Assembly: GCA_017548445.1 (NCBI GenBank)
Contig: JAFYZZ010000082.1
Location: 1-38,200, forward strand
Direction: 5' to 3'
DNA length: 38,200 bases
DNA from: Bacteroidales bacterium
Lineage (GTDB): Bacteria; Bacteroidota; Bacteroidia; Bacteroidales; UBA932
How positions within the stretch are numbered: the first letter of the stretch is position 1; every line of letters begins with the position of its first letter. This document shows, one piece after another, positions 1 through 7,841 of the stretch. A program made the translations under genes and the position numbers. The notes under the pieces were generated by a model. That model saw only the letters and a list, made by a program, of their open reading frames with translations, did no database searches and had not been told where the DNA came from.

Positions 1-922
1 GCCGCCGGACGAAGCGCCCCAGGCCCAGGGCGGCCGGCAGCACTTCCGGCGAGGTGACGGGGGCGGCTACCTGTTCGCGAAGCAACAGGTTGCACCCCTG
101 CGAGCGGACGTCATCGATCCTGCCGGGCACGGCGAACACCTCGCGCCCGTAGCCGGCGGCCAGCCGGGCGGTAATCATCCCGCCGCCTTTGATGCGGGAT
201 TCCACGAGGACGGTGGCGCCGGCGAGTCCGGCGATGATGCGGTTGCGCCGCAGGAAGGTGAACGGGGCGGGAGCCGTCCCGGGCGGATAATCCGTCACCA
301 GCGCGCAGCCGGGCGTTGCGCACATCCGTTCCACGAAAGCGGCGTGGCGCCGGGGGTAGACCTCGTCTACGCCGACCGGACTCACGCCGACGGTGGGCAA
401 TCCGCCCGCGAGGGCGGCGCTTTGTGCGGTGATGTCCACGCCGAAGGCCAGCCCGCTGACTATCAGTGGCTTGGAAGGCGCCTCACACAATGCGCGAAGG
501 ATCTTCTGGCAGCTTTCGCGGCCGTAGAGACTCTGGTCGCGGGTGCCCACCACGGCCACGGCGGGCCGCCCGCCGAAGAGTTCGCGGGCCGGCGTGGCGC
601 TGCGCACGTACAGCAGCAGCGGGGCGTCGGGGCATTCCCGAAGCAGGGCGGGGTAGCCTTCGTCGAAGATGTCGAGGAACTGGCAGCCAAGCGCGGACAA
701 CCGCCCGATCTCTTCACAGGCGGCATCGAGCGCGGCTGCTCCGATCCGGGCGGCACGGGGGTTAAAGGGGCCGAACAGTTCCGTGCGCTCCCTGTCGGAG
801 AGCGAGAACACGGCCTCGGCCGAACCGAGGGCGTCAATCAGGTGATGGGAAAACTTCGGCTCGTCGCCGAAGATGGCGTTAAGCGCGACGGCGCTCGCCA
901 GGGGAAGCATTTCTTTGTCCAT
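1..922 (-). CDS. dprA: DNA processing protein DprA (partial, C-terminus off the left edge)
   Basis: DprA/Smf loads RecA onto incoming single-stranded DNA during natural transformation. The frame is open from the ATG at 922 to the window edge, giving about 307 residues. It shows the Rossmann-like DprA core: VAVVGTRDQSLYG near residue 122, SGLAFGVDITAQSAAL, then PFTFLRRNRIIAGLAGATVLVE and GGGMITARLAAGYGREVFAVPG. The VGTR, SGxAxGxD and FxxRNRIIAGL motifs are diagnostic. The gene sits 43 bp downstream of queA on the same strand, with its own TATCTTTG box in the gap. The visible part lacks only the end of the Rossmann domain and any C-terminal winged helix. The start is the first ATG after the promoter box; codons are continuous with no frameshift. 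Confidence 0.95.
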   Translation of the reverse strand, partial: MDKEMLPLASAVALNAIFGDEPKFSHHLIDALGSAEAVFSLSDRERTELFGPFNPRAARIGAAALDAACEEIGRLSALGCQFLDIFDEGYPALLRECPDAPLLLYVRSATPARELFGGRPAVAVVGTRDQSLYGRESCQKILRALCEAPSKPLIVSGLAFGVDITAQSAALAGGLPTVGVSPVGVDEVYPRRHAAFVERMCATPGCALVTDYPPGTAPAPFTFLRRNRIIAGLAGATVLVESRIKGGGMITARLAAGYGREVFAVPGRIDDVRSQGCNLLLREQVAAPVTSPEVLPAALGLGRFVRR

Positions 923-946
923 TTCTCACAGTTCAAGAGTTCAGGA

Positions 947-954
947 CAAAGATA
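947..954 (-). promoter_or_regulatory. Candidate -7 box (TATCTTTG) for dprA
   Basis: On the minus strand TATCTTTG matches the Bacteroidetes -7 consensus TAnnTTTG exactly. It lies in the short gap after queA, 24 nt before the dprA ATG, so dprA can be transcribed independently of queA. Confidence 0.55.
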
Positions 955-965
955 ACGCATCCGCA

Positions 966-2036
966 TCAAATAATCAACAGGGCGTCGCCGTAAGGACCGA
1001 AGCGGTAGTCGTTCTGCAGGGCGCTCTCGTAGGCGTTCATCACCTTCTCGTAGCCGCCGAAGGCCGCCACGGACATCAGCATCGTGGACTCCGGCAGATG
1101 GAAGTTGGACACGATGGCGTCCGGCACGGAGAACTCGTACGGCGGGAAGATGAACTTGTTGGTCCAGCTGTCGTTGGCGCGAACCTCGTGGTCCGTGGTC
1201 ACGTAGGTTTCCAGGGCCCGCATCACCGTCACGCCCACCGCGCAGATCTTCTTGCCGCTGCGCTTGGTGCGGTTGATCTCGTTCGCGGCCTGCTCGCTGA
1301 TGATGAAGCGCTCGCCGTCCATCCGATGCTTCGAGAGGTCCTCCACGTCCACGGTACGGAAGTGCCCGATGCCCATATGCACGGTAATGAAGGTCTTCTC
1401 TATATCCTTGAGGATCATCCGGTTCAGCAGCTCGCGGCTGAAGTGCAGGCCGGCCGCCGGGGCCGACACGGCACCTTCGTGCGTGGCGAAGATGGTCTGG
1501 AACTCCTCGGCGTCGCGCGCGGTCGGGGTCTGCTTCACCCACTCCGGCACGGGCGTCTGTCCGAGGGCGAAGAGGGCCGCCTTGAACTCGTCGTACGGAC
1601 CGTCGTAGAGGAAACGCAGGGTGCGTCCGCGCGAAGTGGTGTTGTCGATGACCTCGGCCACCATACTTTCGTCTTCGCCGAAGTAGAGCTTGTTGCCGAT
1701 GCGGATCTTGCGGGCGGGATCCACGATCACGTCCCAGAGCCGCTGCTCGCGGTTGAGCTCGCGCAGCAGGAACACCATAATGTCGGCGCCGGTCTTCTCC
1801 TTCTTGCCGTACAGCTTGGCCGGGAAGACCTTGGTGTCGTTGAGGACGAACCTGTCGCCCTTGCCGAAGTAGTCGATGATGTCCTTGAACTGACGGTGCT
1901 CGATTTCGCCGGTGTCCTTGTGGAGGACCATCAGCTTGCACTCGTCGCGCCATTGGATGTGCCCGTCGATTTCGGGCATCAGTTCGGTGGCGATCTTCTC
2001 CTGCGGGAGTTCAAAGTCGAATTGGGAAAGTTTCAT
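966..2036 (-). CDS. queA: S-adenosylmethionine:tRNA ribosyltransferase-isomerase QueA
   Basis: QueA transfers the ribosyl part of SAM to 7-aminomethyl-7-deazaguanine at position 34 of tRNA, making epoxyqueuosine in the cytoplasm. The 356-residue protein has the family length and its hallmark segments: SQFDFELPQEKIA at the N-terminus, GDRFVLNDTKVFPAKLYG, the central THEGAVSAPAAGLHF and VTVMRALET, and FHLPESTMLMSVAAFGG near the end. The start is the ATG at 2036, matching the family N-terminus MKLSQFDF. A box resembling the -7 element (ATACTTTG on the minus strand, 2074-2081) lies 37 nt upstream. dprA follows after 43 bp. There is no other queuosine gene in the window. Confidence 0.97.
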   Translation of the reverse strand: MKLSQFDFELPQEKIATELMPEIDGHIQWRDECKLMVLHKDTGEIEHRQFKDIIDYFGKGDRFVLNDTKVFPAKLYGKKEKTGADIMVFLLRELNREQRLWDVIVDPARKIRIGNKLYFGEDESMVAEVIDNTTSRGRTLRFLYDGPYDEFKAALFALGQTPVPEWVKQTPTARDAEEFQTIFATHEGAVSAPAAGLHFSRELLNRMILKDIEKTFITVHMGIGHFRTVDVEDLSKHRMDGERFIISEQAANEINRTKRSGKKICAVGVTVMRALETYVTTDHEVRANDSWTNKFIFPPYEFSVPDAIVSNFHLPESTMLMSVAAFGGYEKVMNAYESALQNDYRFGPYGDALLII

Positions 2037-2127
2037 ACCTTACGCGTAATGGACAAACACTTATCTTATACGGCAAAGTATTGCAAAAAGTTTCACGGCT
2101 GCGGGCGGAGTCTTCCAGACGGGCGGC

Positions 2128-2171
2128 CGGAAATTATTTTTCGGACAGGTTTGCCGAAAAACCAATTTCCG
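2128..2171. other. Intergenic hairpin, possibly a terminator for the TPR gene
   Basis: CGGAAATT-A-TTTTTCGG (2128-2144) pairs with CCGAAAAA-CC-AATTTCCG (2154-2171): 16 base pairs with one small internal loop and a 9-nt loop. GCGGAG (2105-2110) and CTCCGC (2172-2177) could extend the stem. It sits just after the stop of the TPR gene in the 156-bp gap before queA. There is no clean T-run after the stem, so a terminator role is inferred from position only. Confidence 0.5.
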
Positions 2172-2192
2172 CTCCGCTGTCCGCCACAGCCG

Positions 2193-3041
2193 TTATTTCT
2201 TTTTGGACTGGGCCTGCTTCTTCTCGATGATCTGGATGTTCCGCGTGGCGGCGTAGTCGTCAGGGTCGATCTTCAGGGCCTTTTTGTAGTACTTGACGGC
2301 CTGTTTGTCATTGTTCCGCGCCACCTGCCAGTAGGATCCGATGTTGTCCAGGAAGGCCGGGTTGTTCGGATACAGCTTGTTCATCCGCTCCGAAATCTCC
2401 CGGAAGTACTCGTAGCTGGTGACGGAAGCGGCCTGGAAGAAGTCGTAGCAGCTTTCGCCCACGAACTGCTGGAAGATATCCTCGCCCACGGGCTCGCCGT
2501 CCAGCGTCCACGCAGGCTTGGACGACGCCTGCCGGTCGATGAGCGTCTTCAACTCCCCGGCGGCCATATCCGGACTCTCCTTTTCGTAGGCGCATAGGGC
2601 GGAAAGCTTCAGGGAGTACCAGCGCAACTCGTTGGGATGCGTGGAGATCTGCTGGTCCAGCACGCGGATAGCCAGGCCGAAATACTCCTCATCGTAGAAA
2701 TCTTCCTCGAAATACGGCACGTCGCCCCCTTCGGGATCCTGGAGGGTCAGCGTGGGCGGCTGCCCCATAAAGCGGCGCCTGGTGGGCTTGGGCACCATTT
2801 CCGTGGTCCGTCCTTTCTCGAGGTAATAGCTGAAGCGGGCCTGGGAGACGGCCGGGTCGTCGGGATAGGCCGCGGCCCAGCGGTCGAGCAGGGTTTCAAT
2901 GCCCACGCCGTCATAACCCAGCGTGCGGACGAGCCGCTCGTAGCGGGCCTGGAACTCTTCGGGCGTATATTCCTGTGCCAGGGCGGCGCCGCAGGAAAGG
3001 ACCGCGGCGGCCAGAAGGAGGATCAGTCGGTGTCTGTTCAT
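2193..3041 (-). CDS. Exported tetratricopeptide-repeat protein
   Basis: The 282-residue protein starts with a signal peptide (MNRHRLILLLAAAVLSCGAALAQ, with cleavage probably after ALA). An upstream in-frame start at 3086 would add 15 residues in front of the signal peptide and is rejected. The mature part is helical and ends in a TPR-like repeat (LYPNNPAFLDNIGSYWQVAR, then KQAVKYYKKALKIDPDDYAAT, about residues 225-270). The C-terminus is lysine-rich (KKQAQSKKK). A CYDFF segment and an acidic EEDFYDEEYFG stretch lie in the middle. The start ATG overlaps the stop of the rsmF-like gene by ATGA (3038-3041), so it is the last gene of that operon. TPR proteins scaffold protein contacts; the partner is not evident. 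Function unknown. Confidence 0.85.
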   Translation of the reverse strand: MNRHRLILLLAAAVLSCGAALAQEYTPEEFQARYERLVRTLGYDGVGIETLLDRWAAAYPDDPAVSQARFSYYLEKGRTTEMVPKPTRRRFMGQPPTLTLQDPEGGDVPYFEEDFYDEEYFGLAIRVLDQQISTHPNELRWYSLKLSALCAYEKESPDMAAGELKTLIDRQASSKPAWTLDGEPVGEDIFQQFVGESCYDFFQAASVTSYEYFREISERMNKLYPNNPAFLDNIGSYWQVARNNDKQAVKYYKKALKIDPDDYAATRNIQIIEKKQAQSKKK

Positions 3042-4312
3042 ACGTTCATCAATATGCGGCGCGACTTCGGGAGCAGGTTGTTGCATCGGGAGCCGATGTT
3101 CTTGACGAAGCCCAAAGGGTGGCCGAGATAGGTGATCACATTGTAGCCGGGCGCGGCCTGCGGCAGCACGAGCGCGTCCCGGTGCAGGAAGCGCAAGGCG
3201 GTCTGCCGGTCCACGTCGACGGCCGGATAGTCCCTGCTATCAAATATTATGCTCAAGGCATAGTCGGCGTCCGGCAGGAAGTCCTTTCCCTTCGTCTCTC
3301 CTTTCCGGATGCCGCTGCGCAGGGGATGCAGCAGGTCGGGGGAGACGTTCTTCGCGACCGCCTGCGGGGCGGTCTTGCGCAAGGCTCCCGCCCACTGGCC
3401 TTCGCCGGGCACGATGCCCGCTTCCAGCAGGTGTCCGTGCGGGGTGCGCCGCACGCCGTATTCCTCGAATTCCGGCTCCGGCTCCAGGATCTCCCCGCCC
3501 AGTTCGGAAGCCGCCCAGGCGAGGTTTTCGTCGTTCTCCGCCGGCTCATAGGTGCAGGTGCTGTAGACGAGCAGGCCGCCTTCGCGCAGCGCAGGCCACA
3601 CGTCCGCGAGGATGCGCTTCTGCCGGGCGGCGCAAAGCTCCACCACCGCGGGGCTCCATTCCTCCCGGGCGCGGGGGTCCTTGCGGAACATCCCTTCGCC
3701 GCTGCAGGGCACGTCGGCCACGATTACGTCGAACCAGCCCGCCAAGCGGGCGAAAGCCGCCGGATCCACGCTCGTGACGACCACGTTGGGGTCCCCCCAG
3801 CGCGCCACGTTGTCGTCCAGCACGCCCACGCGCGCCTTCATCACCTCGTTCGCCACCAGCACGAACCCGTCCCCGCACGCCTCCCGCAGCGACGCCGCCA
3901 GGTCCGTCGTCTTCCCGCCCGGCGCCGCGCACAAATCCAGCACCCGGAAGACCTGTTGGCCCGAAGTGGAAGCGGCAGCAGCCCCTCCGGACCGTTGCCA
4001 CCCTCGGCACGTAAGAGGGAGGGGCCCGCCGCTTTGCGGTGGGAGGGGTCCGGCGCAGCCGGAAGTCCGGAGGGGCTGGCTGCCGTGGAACGAAGGGCAA
4101 TCGGTCAACAGTTTCCGGAAGAGGTGCCCGACAAACATAGCGGAAGAGTCCTGGACGTAGTAGCATCCGGCGTGGAAGAGGGGGTCGAGCGTGAAGACAG
4201 GGCGGTCGGCCAGGATGCGGCCATACGGCGACCAGGGGACCGGAGAACCTTCCGGCCCCGCCAGCCCCTTGAAAGGATTCAGACGGATCGAGACCGACGC
4301 CTCCTCCATCAT
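3038..4312 (-). CDS. RsmF-like rRNA (cytosine-C5)-methyltransferase carrying an in-frame palindromic repeat
   Basis: A NOL1/NOP2/Sun family SAM-dependent methyltransferase of the RsmF (YebU) type that modifies cytosine in rRNA. Visible motifs: SIRLNPFKG near residue 8, QDSSAMF at 54-60, SAM motif LDLCAAPGGKTT at about 125-136, the catalytic-loop motif DVPCSGEGMFRKDPRAREEW, and YSTCTYEPAENDE with the second cysteine. A C-terminal PUA-like part ends with a region resembling the family's NNxxPK motif. Residues about 76-114 are encoded by palindromic element E1 and have no counterpart expected in the family; flanking helix (FRKLLTDCP) and strand (FRVLDLC) remain in frame. The ATG at 4312 overlaps the stop of the SRPBCC gene (ATGA). 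The N-terminus is shorter than usual for the family. Whether the enzyme is active with the insert cannot be told from sequence. Confidence 0.9.
   Translation of the reverse strand: MMEEASVSIRLNPFKGLAGPEGSPVPWSPYGRILADRPVFTLDPLFHAGCYYVQDSSAMFVGHLFRKLLTDCPSFHGSQPLRTSGCAGPLPPQSGGPLPLTCRGWQRSGGAAAASTSGQQVFRVLDLCAAPGGKTTDLAASLREACGDGFVLVANEVMKARVGVLDDNVARWGDPNVVVTSVDPAAFARLAGWFDVIVADVPCSGEGMFRKDPRAREEWSPAVVELCAARQKRILADVWPALREGGLLVYSTCTYEPAENDENLAWAASELGGEILEPEPEFEEYGVRRTPHGHLLEAGIVPGEGQWAGALRKTAPQAVAKNVSPDLLHPLRSGIRKGETKGKDFLPDADYALSIIFDSRDYPAVDVDRQTALRFLHRDALVLPQAAPGYNVITYLGHPLGFVKNIGSRCNNLLPKSRRILMNV
3972..4085. repeat. Palindromic element E1, inside the rsmF-like gene
   Basis: Left arm 3972-3993 and right arm 4065-4085 are complementary (GCCCCTCCGGAC against GTCCGGAGGGGC perfectly, extended outward by CGGCAGC/GCTGCCG with one bulge). 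The core 3994-4050 is identical to that of E2 at 54 of 57 positions; the three differences are one hairpin loop (TTT here, AAA in E2). Inner hairpins: CCCTC/GAGGG around GGCACGTAA, CCCGCCGC/GCGGTGGG around TTT, and CCGGC/GCCGG around GCA. GTGGAA occurs directly at both edges (3966-3971 and 4085-4090) and could be a target duplication. The element adds coding sequence in the minus frame without a stop. Confidence 0.9.
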
Positions 4313-4752
4313 CCGCGGAACTCCTCCGGCATCTGCGGCATACGCCCCTCGGAGGCGTCCACCAGGCCGTCCACCATCTTGTCGAGGGCGTCCTGCAGCT
4401 TGTTGCCCAGGATCGTCTTCATCATAAAGTTGAGGTTGGCGTCCAGGTCGATCCAGAAATCGGTCCGCCCGGGAATGGCTGACGGTTCGAAATGCAGCAC
4501 GCCCACGAACTCCACGGGCGACTCCGCGCTGCCGATGCGGATCAGCCGGTAAGGCTGCCGCTCGTCCACGCGCACGCCGATCCGGAACCCCTGCACCGTA
4601 GCGGTGAGGTGGTCGAAATCCGCCTCGATCTCCGCCTTGACCTTGTCCTGCGGGATCATCTGGGCGAAATTGCGCAGGTCGGTGAAGGCCATATACAGTT
4701 CTTCGGGCCGCTTGGCCACCTGTCCGTGCTTGCTGGTATAATGTGCTGTCAT
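4309..4752 (-). CDS. SRPBCC (START/polyketide-cyclase-like) fold protein
   Basis: The 147-residue protein looks like the small cytoplasmic Bacteroidetes proteins of the SRPBCC/START superfamily: an N-terminal strand followed by RPEELYMAFTDLRNFAQMIP, a central strand series (DFDHLTATVQGFRIGVRV, FVGVLHFEPS, TDFWIDLDANLNF) and a long C-terminal helix (LGNKLQDALDKMVDGLVDA). The fold forms a cavity for hydrophobic ligands; the ligand here is unknown. The last residues (MPQMPEEFRG) look like a tail beyond the fold. It is the first gene of the operon with rsmF-like and TPR genes; its stop TGA overlaps the next ATG at 4309-4312. Promoter box TATCTTTG lies 33 nt upstream. Confidence 0.75.
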   Translation of the reverse strand: MTAHYTSKHGQVAKRPEELYMAFTDLRNFAQMIPQDKVKAEIEADFDHLTATVQGFRIGVRVDERQPYRLIRIGSAESPVEFVGVLHFEPSAIPGRTDFWIDLDANLNFMMKTILGNKLQDALDKMVDGLVDASEGRMPQMPEEFRG

Positions 4753-4768
4753 AGTCGCTAAAAATGAT

Positions 4769-4793
4769 TACATTTGCATTCGGTGCAAAGATA
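4769..4793. promoter_or_regulatory. Overlapping divergent promoter region
   Basis: Two perfect TAnnTTTG boxes face apart: TACATTTG on the plus strand at 4769-4776 for the Nudix gene (28 nt before its ATG) and TATCTTTG on the minus strand at 4793-4786 for the SRPBCC operon (33 nt before its ATG). The boxes are only 9 bp apart, so the two polymerase footprints overlap and the promoters probably compete. Confidence 0.6.
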
Positions 4794-4804
4794 GCAATTT
4801 TCCG

Positions 4805-5416
4805 ATGCACAAGATATATTTCGAAAAACGCTGCATCATCATCTGCAGCCCCGGCGAGCAGGCGCTCTCCGATCCCAACGCCGTGGAGTTCCATTTCGGC
4901 GAGAACGTCAACATCCACACCCTCGTGGCGATGTTCGAAGCCTCGCAGTCCCTGTCGCGCATCTACATCCCCACGGGCAACACGGCCTGGATGTACCGCC
5001 GCGTCTGCGCCGAGTTCCGCGAGGTCGACGCCGCCGGCGGGCTCGTCTCCAACCGGCGGGGCGACTACCTGCTCATCCAGCGCAGCGGCCTCTGGGACCT
5101 GCCGAAAGGACATAGGGAAGCAGGCGAGGACATCGCCGTCACGGCCCTGCGCGAAGTGCAGGAGGAGACCGGTGTGGACCAGCTCGAACTGCGGGACCTT
5201 ATCTGCGTCACCGACCACTGCTACCTGCGCGGCGGCGTATGGCACCTCAAACACACCTGGTGGTACGATATGCTCTATACCGACCCGGTGAACCTCACCC
5301 CGCAGCGCGAGGAGGACATCACCCGCGCCGCCTGGGTGGCCCGTTCCAGCCTGCCCCCGTACCTCAAGAACACCTACCCCTCCATCCAGGAGGTCTTCCG
5401 CGAAGCGAAAGTATAA
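4805..5416 (+). CDS. Nudix hydrolase
   Basis: Nudix enzymes hydrolyse nucleoside diphosphates linked to another group. Residues 102-124 (GHREAGEDIAVTALREVQEE plus TGV) match the Nudix box GX5EX7REUXEEXGU, with the metal-binding REVQEE intact. The preceding LLIQRSGLWDLPKG is the usual strand leading into it. The first 80 residues form a separate N-terminal region (HKIYFEKRCIIICSPG) that is not part of the Nudix fold and is seen in Bacteroidetes paralogues. Total length 203 residues. Substrate cannot be assigned. A lipoprotein gene follows after 13 bp, probably on the same transcript. Confidence 0.92.
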   Translation: MHKIYFEKRCIIICSPGEQALSDPNAVEFHFGENVNIHTLVAMFEASQSLSRIYIPTGNTAWMYRRVCAEFREVDAAGGLVSNRRGDYLLIQRSGLWDLPKGHREAGEDIAVTALREVQEETGVDQLELRDLICVTDHCYLRGGVWHLKHTWWYDMLYTDPVNLTPQREEDITRAAWVARSSLPPYLKNTYPSIQEVFREAKV

Positions 5417-5429
5417 AGTATAAAATAAG

Positions 5430-6662
5430 ATGAAAAGATTCCTGCTTCTCCTGGCTGCCTGTACGCTCGTCGCGACCGGCTGCCCCCGGAATCCCGGCCA
5501 GAACGCCGGCGGCGATCCCGGCGTGGTGACTCCGGACGATCCCGGGACCGAACCTGCCGGTACCGTGGAAACCGCCGGCAAGGATTTCTCTTTCGACGAA
5601 CTCTTCAAGATCTTCTCGGTCTTCGGCGACAACATTATGTCGGCGAAGTTCGCCCCGCAGAGCGTCAAGGACGGCATCAAGGCGGAGCTGAAGGAGTCCT
5701 ACGAAGGGGCCGTGCAGTTCACGGGGCCTTGCAACCATCTGGCATACAGCCTGTTCGACGGCAACTGCTACGACGGCTTCGAGCTGGCCTGCTACCGCTA
5801 CTCCGCCGACGACCACGTCCTGGCGGTGCTGCTGGAGAACGGCGGCTGCGACGTCTCGTCCGTCAAGTACATCCGGGCGTACGAGTACGACCCGGAGAGC
5901 GGCGGCGCCCGCGAGGTGGAACTCCCGTTCAACCCGGCGCCGCAGCGCGACGACTTCGAGGATATGGTTCGCCTGGCGGGCTCCGACGTGGCGTCACTGC
6001 GCGGCGCGATGAAGGCAGGCCTTTATGACTACCAGTGGCGTTCCGACGGCGTGCTGGTCCGGCTGAACGACCCGATGGACTATGACGAGCAGGTCTATCA
6101 CGGAGCCCTGTTCGTGGACTATCGCTGGAACGGCTACGAATTCGGGATCAACCGGGATTACGTGTATCCCAGCATCCACGCCGACGGCTTCGGAAACATC
6201 CTGCTCGGCAGGCCGGCGCCGGACTTCGATTTCGACTATGACCCGAAGGGTTACGATGCGCGGTATTCGGAAGGCGGCGACCTCTGGCTCATCGAACTGG
6301 GAGGCCGGAGGGTACTCGAGGTGCAGATGGAGTTCGACAAGGTGCAGTCCATCGAAGTCTTCTCCCCGAAGTACTGCGTGACCGAGGCCGGCTACGACCA
6401 CGACGGCAAGCAGCAGCCCCGCGTGGGCGGCCGCATCAACGACTGCCTCGAGTTCGGCGAGGAGTCCCCGCAGGTCTGGATGCTGATGGACGGCACGGTG
6501 CAGATCGAGGACGACATCTGGAACAGCCGGATCGCGTTCCGCGCGCCCCGGGAGTCCCTGGTGGATCCGCCGCAGCCCTCGTCGAACGGGCGCCTCCGGA
6601 TCGAGGATCCGAAGTTCAAGTCCGACGCCACCATCGAGTCCATCCTCCTCTGGCGCGACTGA
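5430..6662 (+). CDS. Putative lipoprotein of unknown function
   Basis: I do not recognise a family. The 410-residue protein begins MKRFLLLLAACTLVATGC, a lipoprotein signal with a probable lipid-modified cysteine at 18, followed by a flexible stretch rich in Gly, Pro and Asp (about residues 20-50). The rest is acidic, rich in aromatic residues and strand-like (YDYQWRSDGVLVRLNDP, VDYRWNGYEFGINRDYVYP), consistent with a beta-rich periplasmic or surface domain. Possibly disulphide-forming cysteines occur at about residues 100-150 (GPCNHL, GNCYDGF, LACYRY, GGCDVSS). It follows the Nudix gene by 13 bp with a short GTATAAA direct repeat between them. It converges with the LolC/E-like gene, with 14 bp between the stops. 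Confidence 0.7.
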   Translation: MKRFLLLLAACTLVATGCPRNPGQNAGGDPGVVTPDDPGTEPAGTVETAGKDFSFDELFKIFSVFGDNIMSAKFAPQSVKDGIKAELKESYEGAVQFTGPCNHLAYSLFDGNCYDGFELACYRYSADDHVLAVLLENGGCDVSSVKYIRAYEYDPESGGAREVELPFNPAPQRDDFEDMVRLAGSDVASLRGAMKAGLYDYQWRSDGVLVRLNDPMDYDEQVYHGALFVDYRWNGYEFGINRDYVYPSIHADGFGNILLGRPAPDFDFDYDPKGYDARYSEGGDLWLIELGGRRVLEVQMEFDKVQSIEVFSPKYCVTEAGYDHDGKQQPRVGGRINDCLEFGEESPQVWMLMDGTVQIEDDIWNSRIAFRAPRESLVDPPQPSSNGRLRIEDPKFKSDATIESILLWRD

Positions 6663-6676
6663 GAATCCAGATTATT

Positions 6677-7837
6677 TTATTCCGCCTTAACGGTCTGGGC
6701 GGGGTCGACCTTTGAAATGAACAGGGTGGGGATCAGCAGCAGGAGCAGGATTCCCGCAAAGGCCGCGACGTCCGCGAGCAGGATGCCGGGCAGGTTCACG
6801 TGCACCGGCACGAAGGAGACGAAGTAGTTCTCCGGATTCAGCTTGAGCAGGTGCGTGGTGCCCTGGACCAGGCAGAAAAGCAGGGCGGCGGCGTTGCCGA
6901 TGGCCATTCCGATGGCCACGGTGCGGGCTCCCACCCGCAGGAACACTCCCGCGATGGAGCGGTCCGTCATCCCCAGCGTCTTGAGCGTGCCGATGGTGGA
7001 GATGTTCCGGAACAGCAGGATCAGCAGCCCGGAAATCATATTGAACCCCGCCACGACGGTCATCAGCAGCAGGATCGCATAGACGTTGAAATCAATCAGG
7101 TCCAGCCAGTCGAACAACTGGGCGAAGCGGTCCGTGGCCGAGACGGCCCGAAGGGGCTCCTCGTCGTCGTGGGCGCCGGCCGTGGCGCGCCAGCCGAGTT
7201 CCTCGGCGGCCCGCAGGACGTCCCTGCGGCCGGTGTGGCGCGCATCCAGGCCCACTTCCAGCAGGGAAGCCTGGTCCGGCTCCCAGCCGCAGACGCGCCG
7301 CAGGTCGCCGATGGGCACGTACAGGATCTGGCTGTCCATCGTCTCCACCGGATTGTCATACAGCGCGACGACGTGCCATTTACGGATCTTCACCTTGTCG
7401 CCCACGAACCAGGCCGTGAGGTCGTCGCCGGGCTGCACGCCCAGCTTGTCCGCCAGCGAAGAAGGCACCCGCACGCCCAGGGAGGCGGTGTCGGCCTGCG
7501 TGCCCTTGAACAGCACACCGTGGATGTCGTCGCCCGCCTGCAGGATGCCGGCGGAATAGATGACCGGATCGATCCGTTCCACGCCTTTCACCGCCCGGAG
7601 CGCATCCAGGTAAGAGGGTTCCGTGCAGACGGGGTCGGACCGGCCGGTCAGGTCGGCGGCGGCGTTCGTCAGCAGGACGTCTCCCGTGACCGCGGACACG
7701 CTGCCACGGATCTCCCGGCGGAACCCCGCGGAGATGGCGACGGCCACGATCATCACAAGGAAAGAGATGGCTATCGCAGCGACAGCCATCTTTTCCTTGA
7801 AACGCAGACGCGAGGCGACGAAGCCTTCCGCCTTCAT
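6677..7837 (-). CDS. ABC transporter permease of LolC/LolE (FtsX) type
   Basis: The 386-residue membrane protein has the LolC/E layout: one N-terminal membrane helix (MAVAAIAISFLVMIVAVAISAGF, about residues 16-38), a large periplasmic domain of about 200 residues (with a GDDIHGVLFKGT segment typical of the MacB/LolE fold), and three C-terminal helices (about 253-280, 305-330, 350-372). The cytoplasmic coupling motif ISTIGTLKTLGMTDRSIAGVF after the second helix and KVDPAQTVKAE at the end are FtsX-family signatures. LolCDE releases lipoproteins from the inner membrane to LolA. No ATPase gene (LolD) is nearby. The gene starts 4 bp after the stop of the M13 peptidase gene and is surely cotranscribed with it. 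Confidence 0.88.
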   Translation of the reverse strand: MKAEGFVASRLRFKEKMAVAAIAISFLVMIVAVAISAGFRREIRGSVSAVTGDVLLTNAAADLTGRSDPVCTEPSYLDALRAVKGVERIDPVIYSAGILQAGDDIHGVLFKGTQADTASLGVRVPSSLADKLGVQPGDDLTAWFVGDKVKIRKWHVVALYDNPVETMDSQILYVPIGDLRRVCGWEPDQASLLEVGLDARHTGRRDVLRAAEELGWRATAGAHDDEEPLRAVSATDRFAQLFDWLDLIDFNVYAILLLMTVVAGFNMISGLLILLFRNISTIGTLKTLGMTDRSIAGVFLRVGARTVAIGMAIGNAAALLFCLVQGTTHLLKLNPENYFVSFVPVHVNLPGILLADVAAFAGILLLLLIPTLFISKVDPAQTVKAE

Positions 7838-7841
7838 CGGC

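Noticed and set aside
873..2597. 574-residue plus-strand open frame opposite queA
   Set aside because: Shadow of queA and the TPR gene; crosses a gene boundary and an intergenic hairpin.
3966..4090. GTGGAA direct repeats at the edges of E1 as a target-site duplication
   Set aside because: The copies are 119 bp apart. Removing one copy plus the element would shift the reading frame of the methyltransferase, and E2 and E3 have no comparable flanking repeats. It may be chance, or a later indel restored the frame; not claimed as a feature.
4313..5680. Upstream part of the long minus-strand frame that includes the rsmF-like gene
   Set aside because: It is the antisense of the Nudix gene and an out-of-frame shadow of the SRPBCC gene; low-complexity composition and no family motifs. 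The gene starts at 4312.
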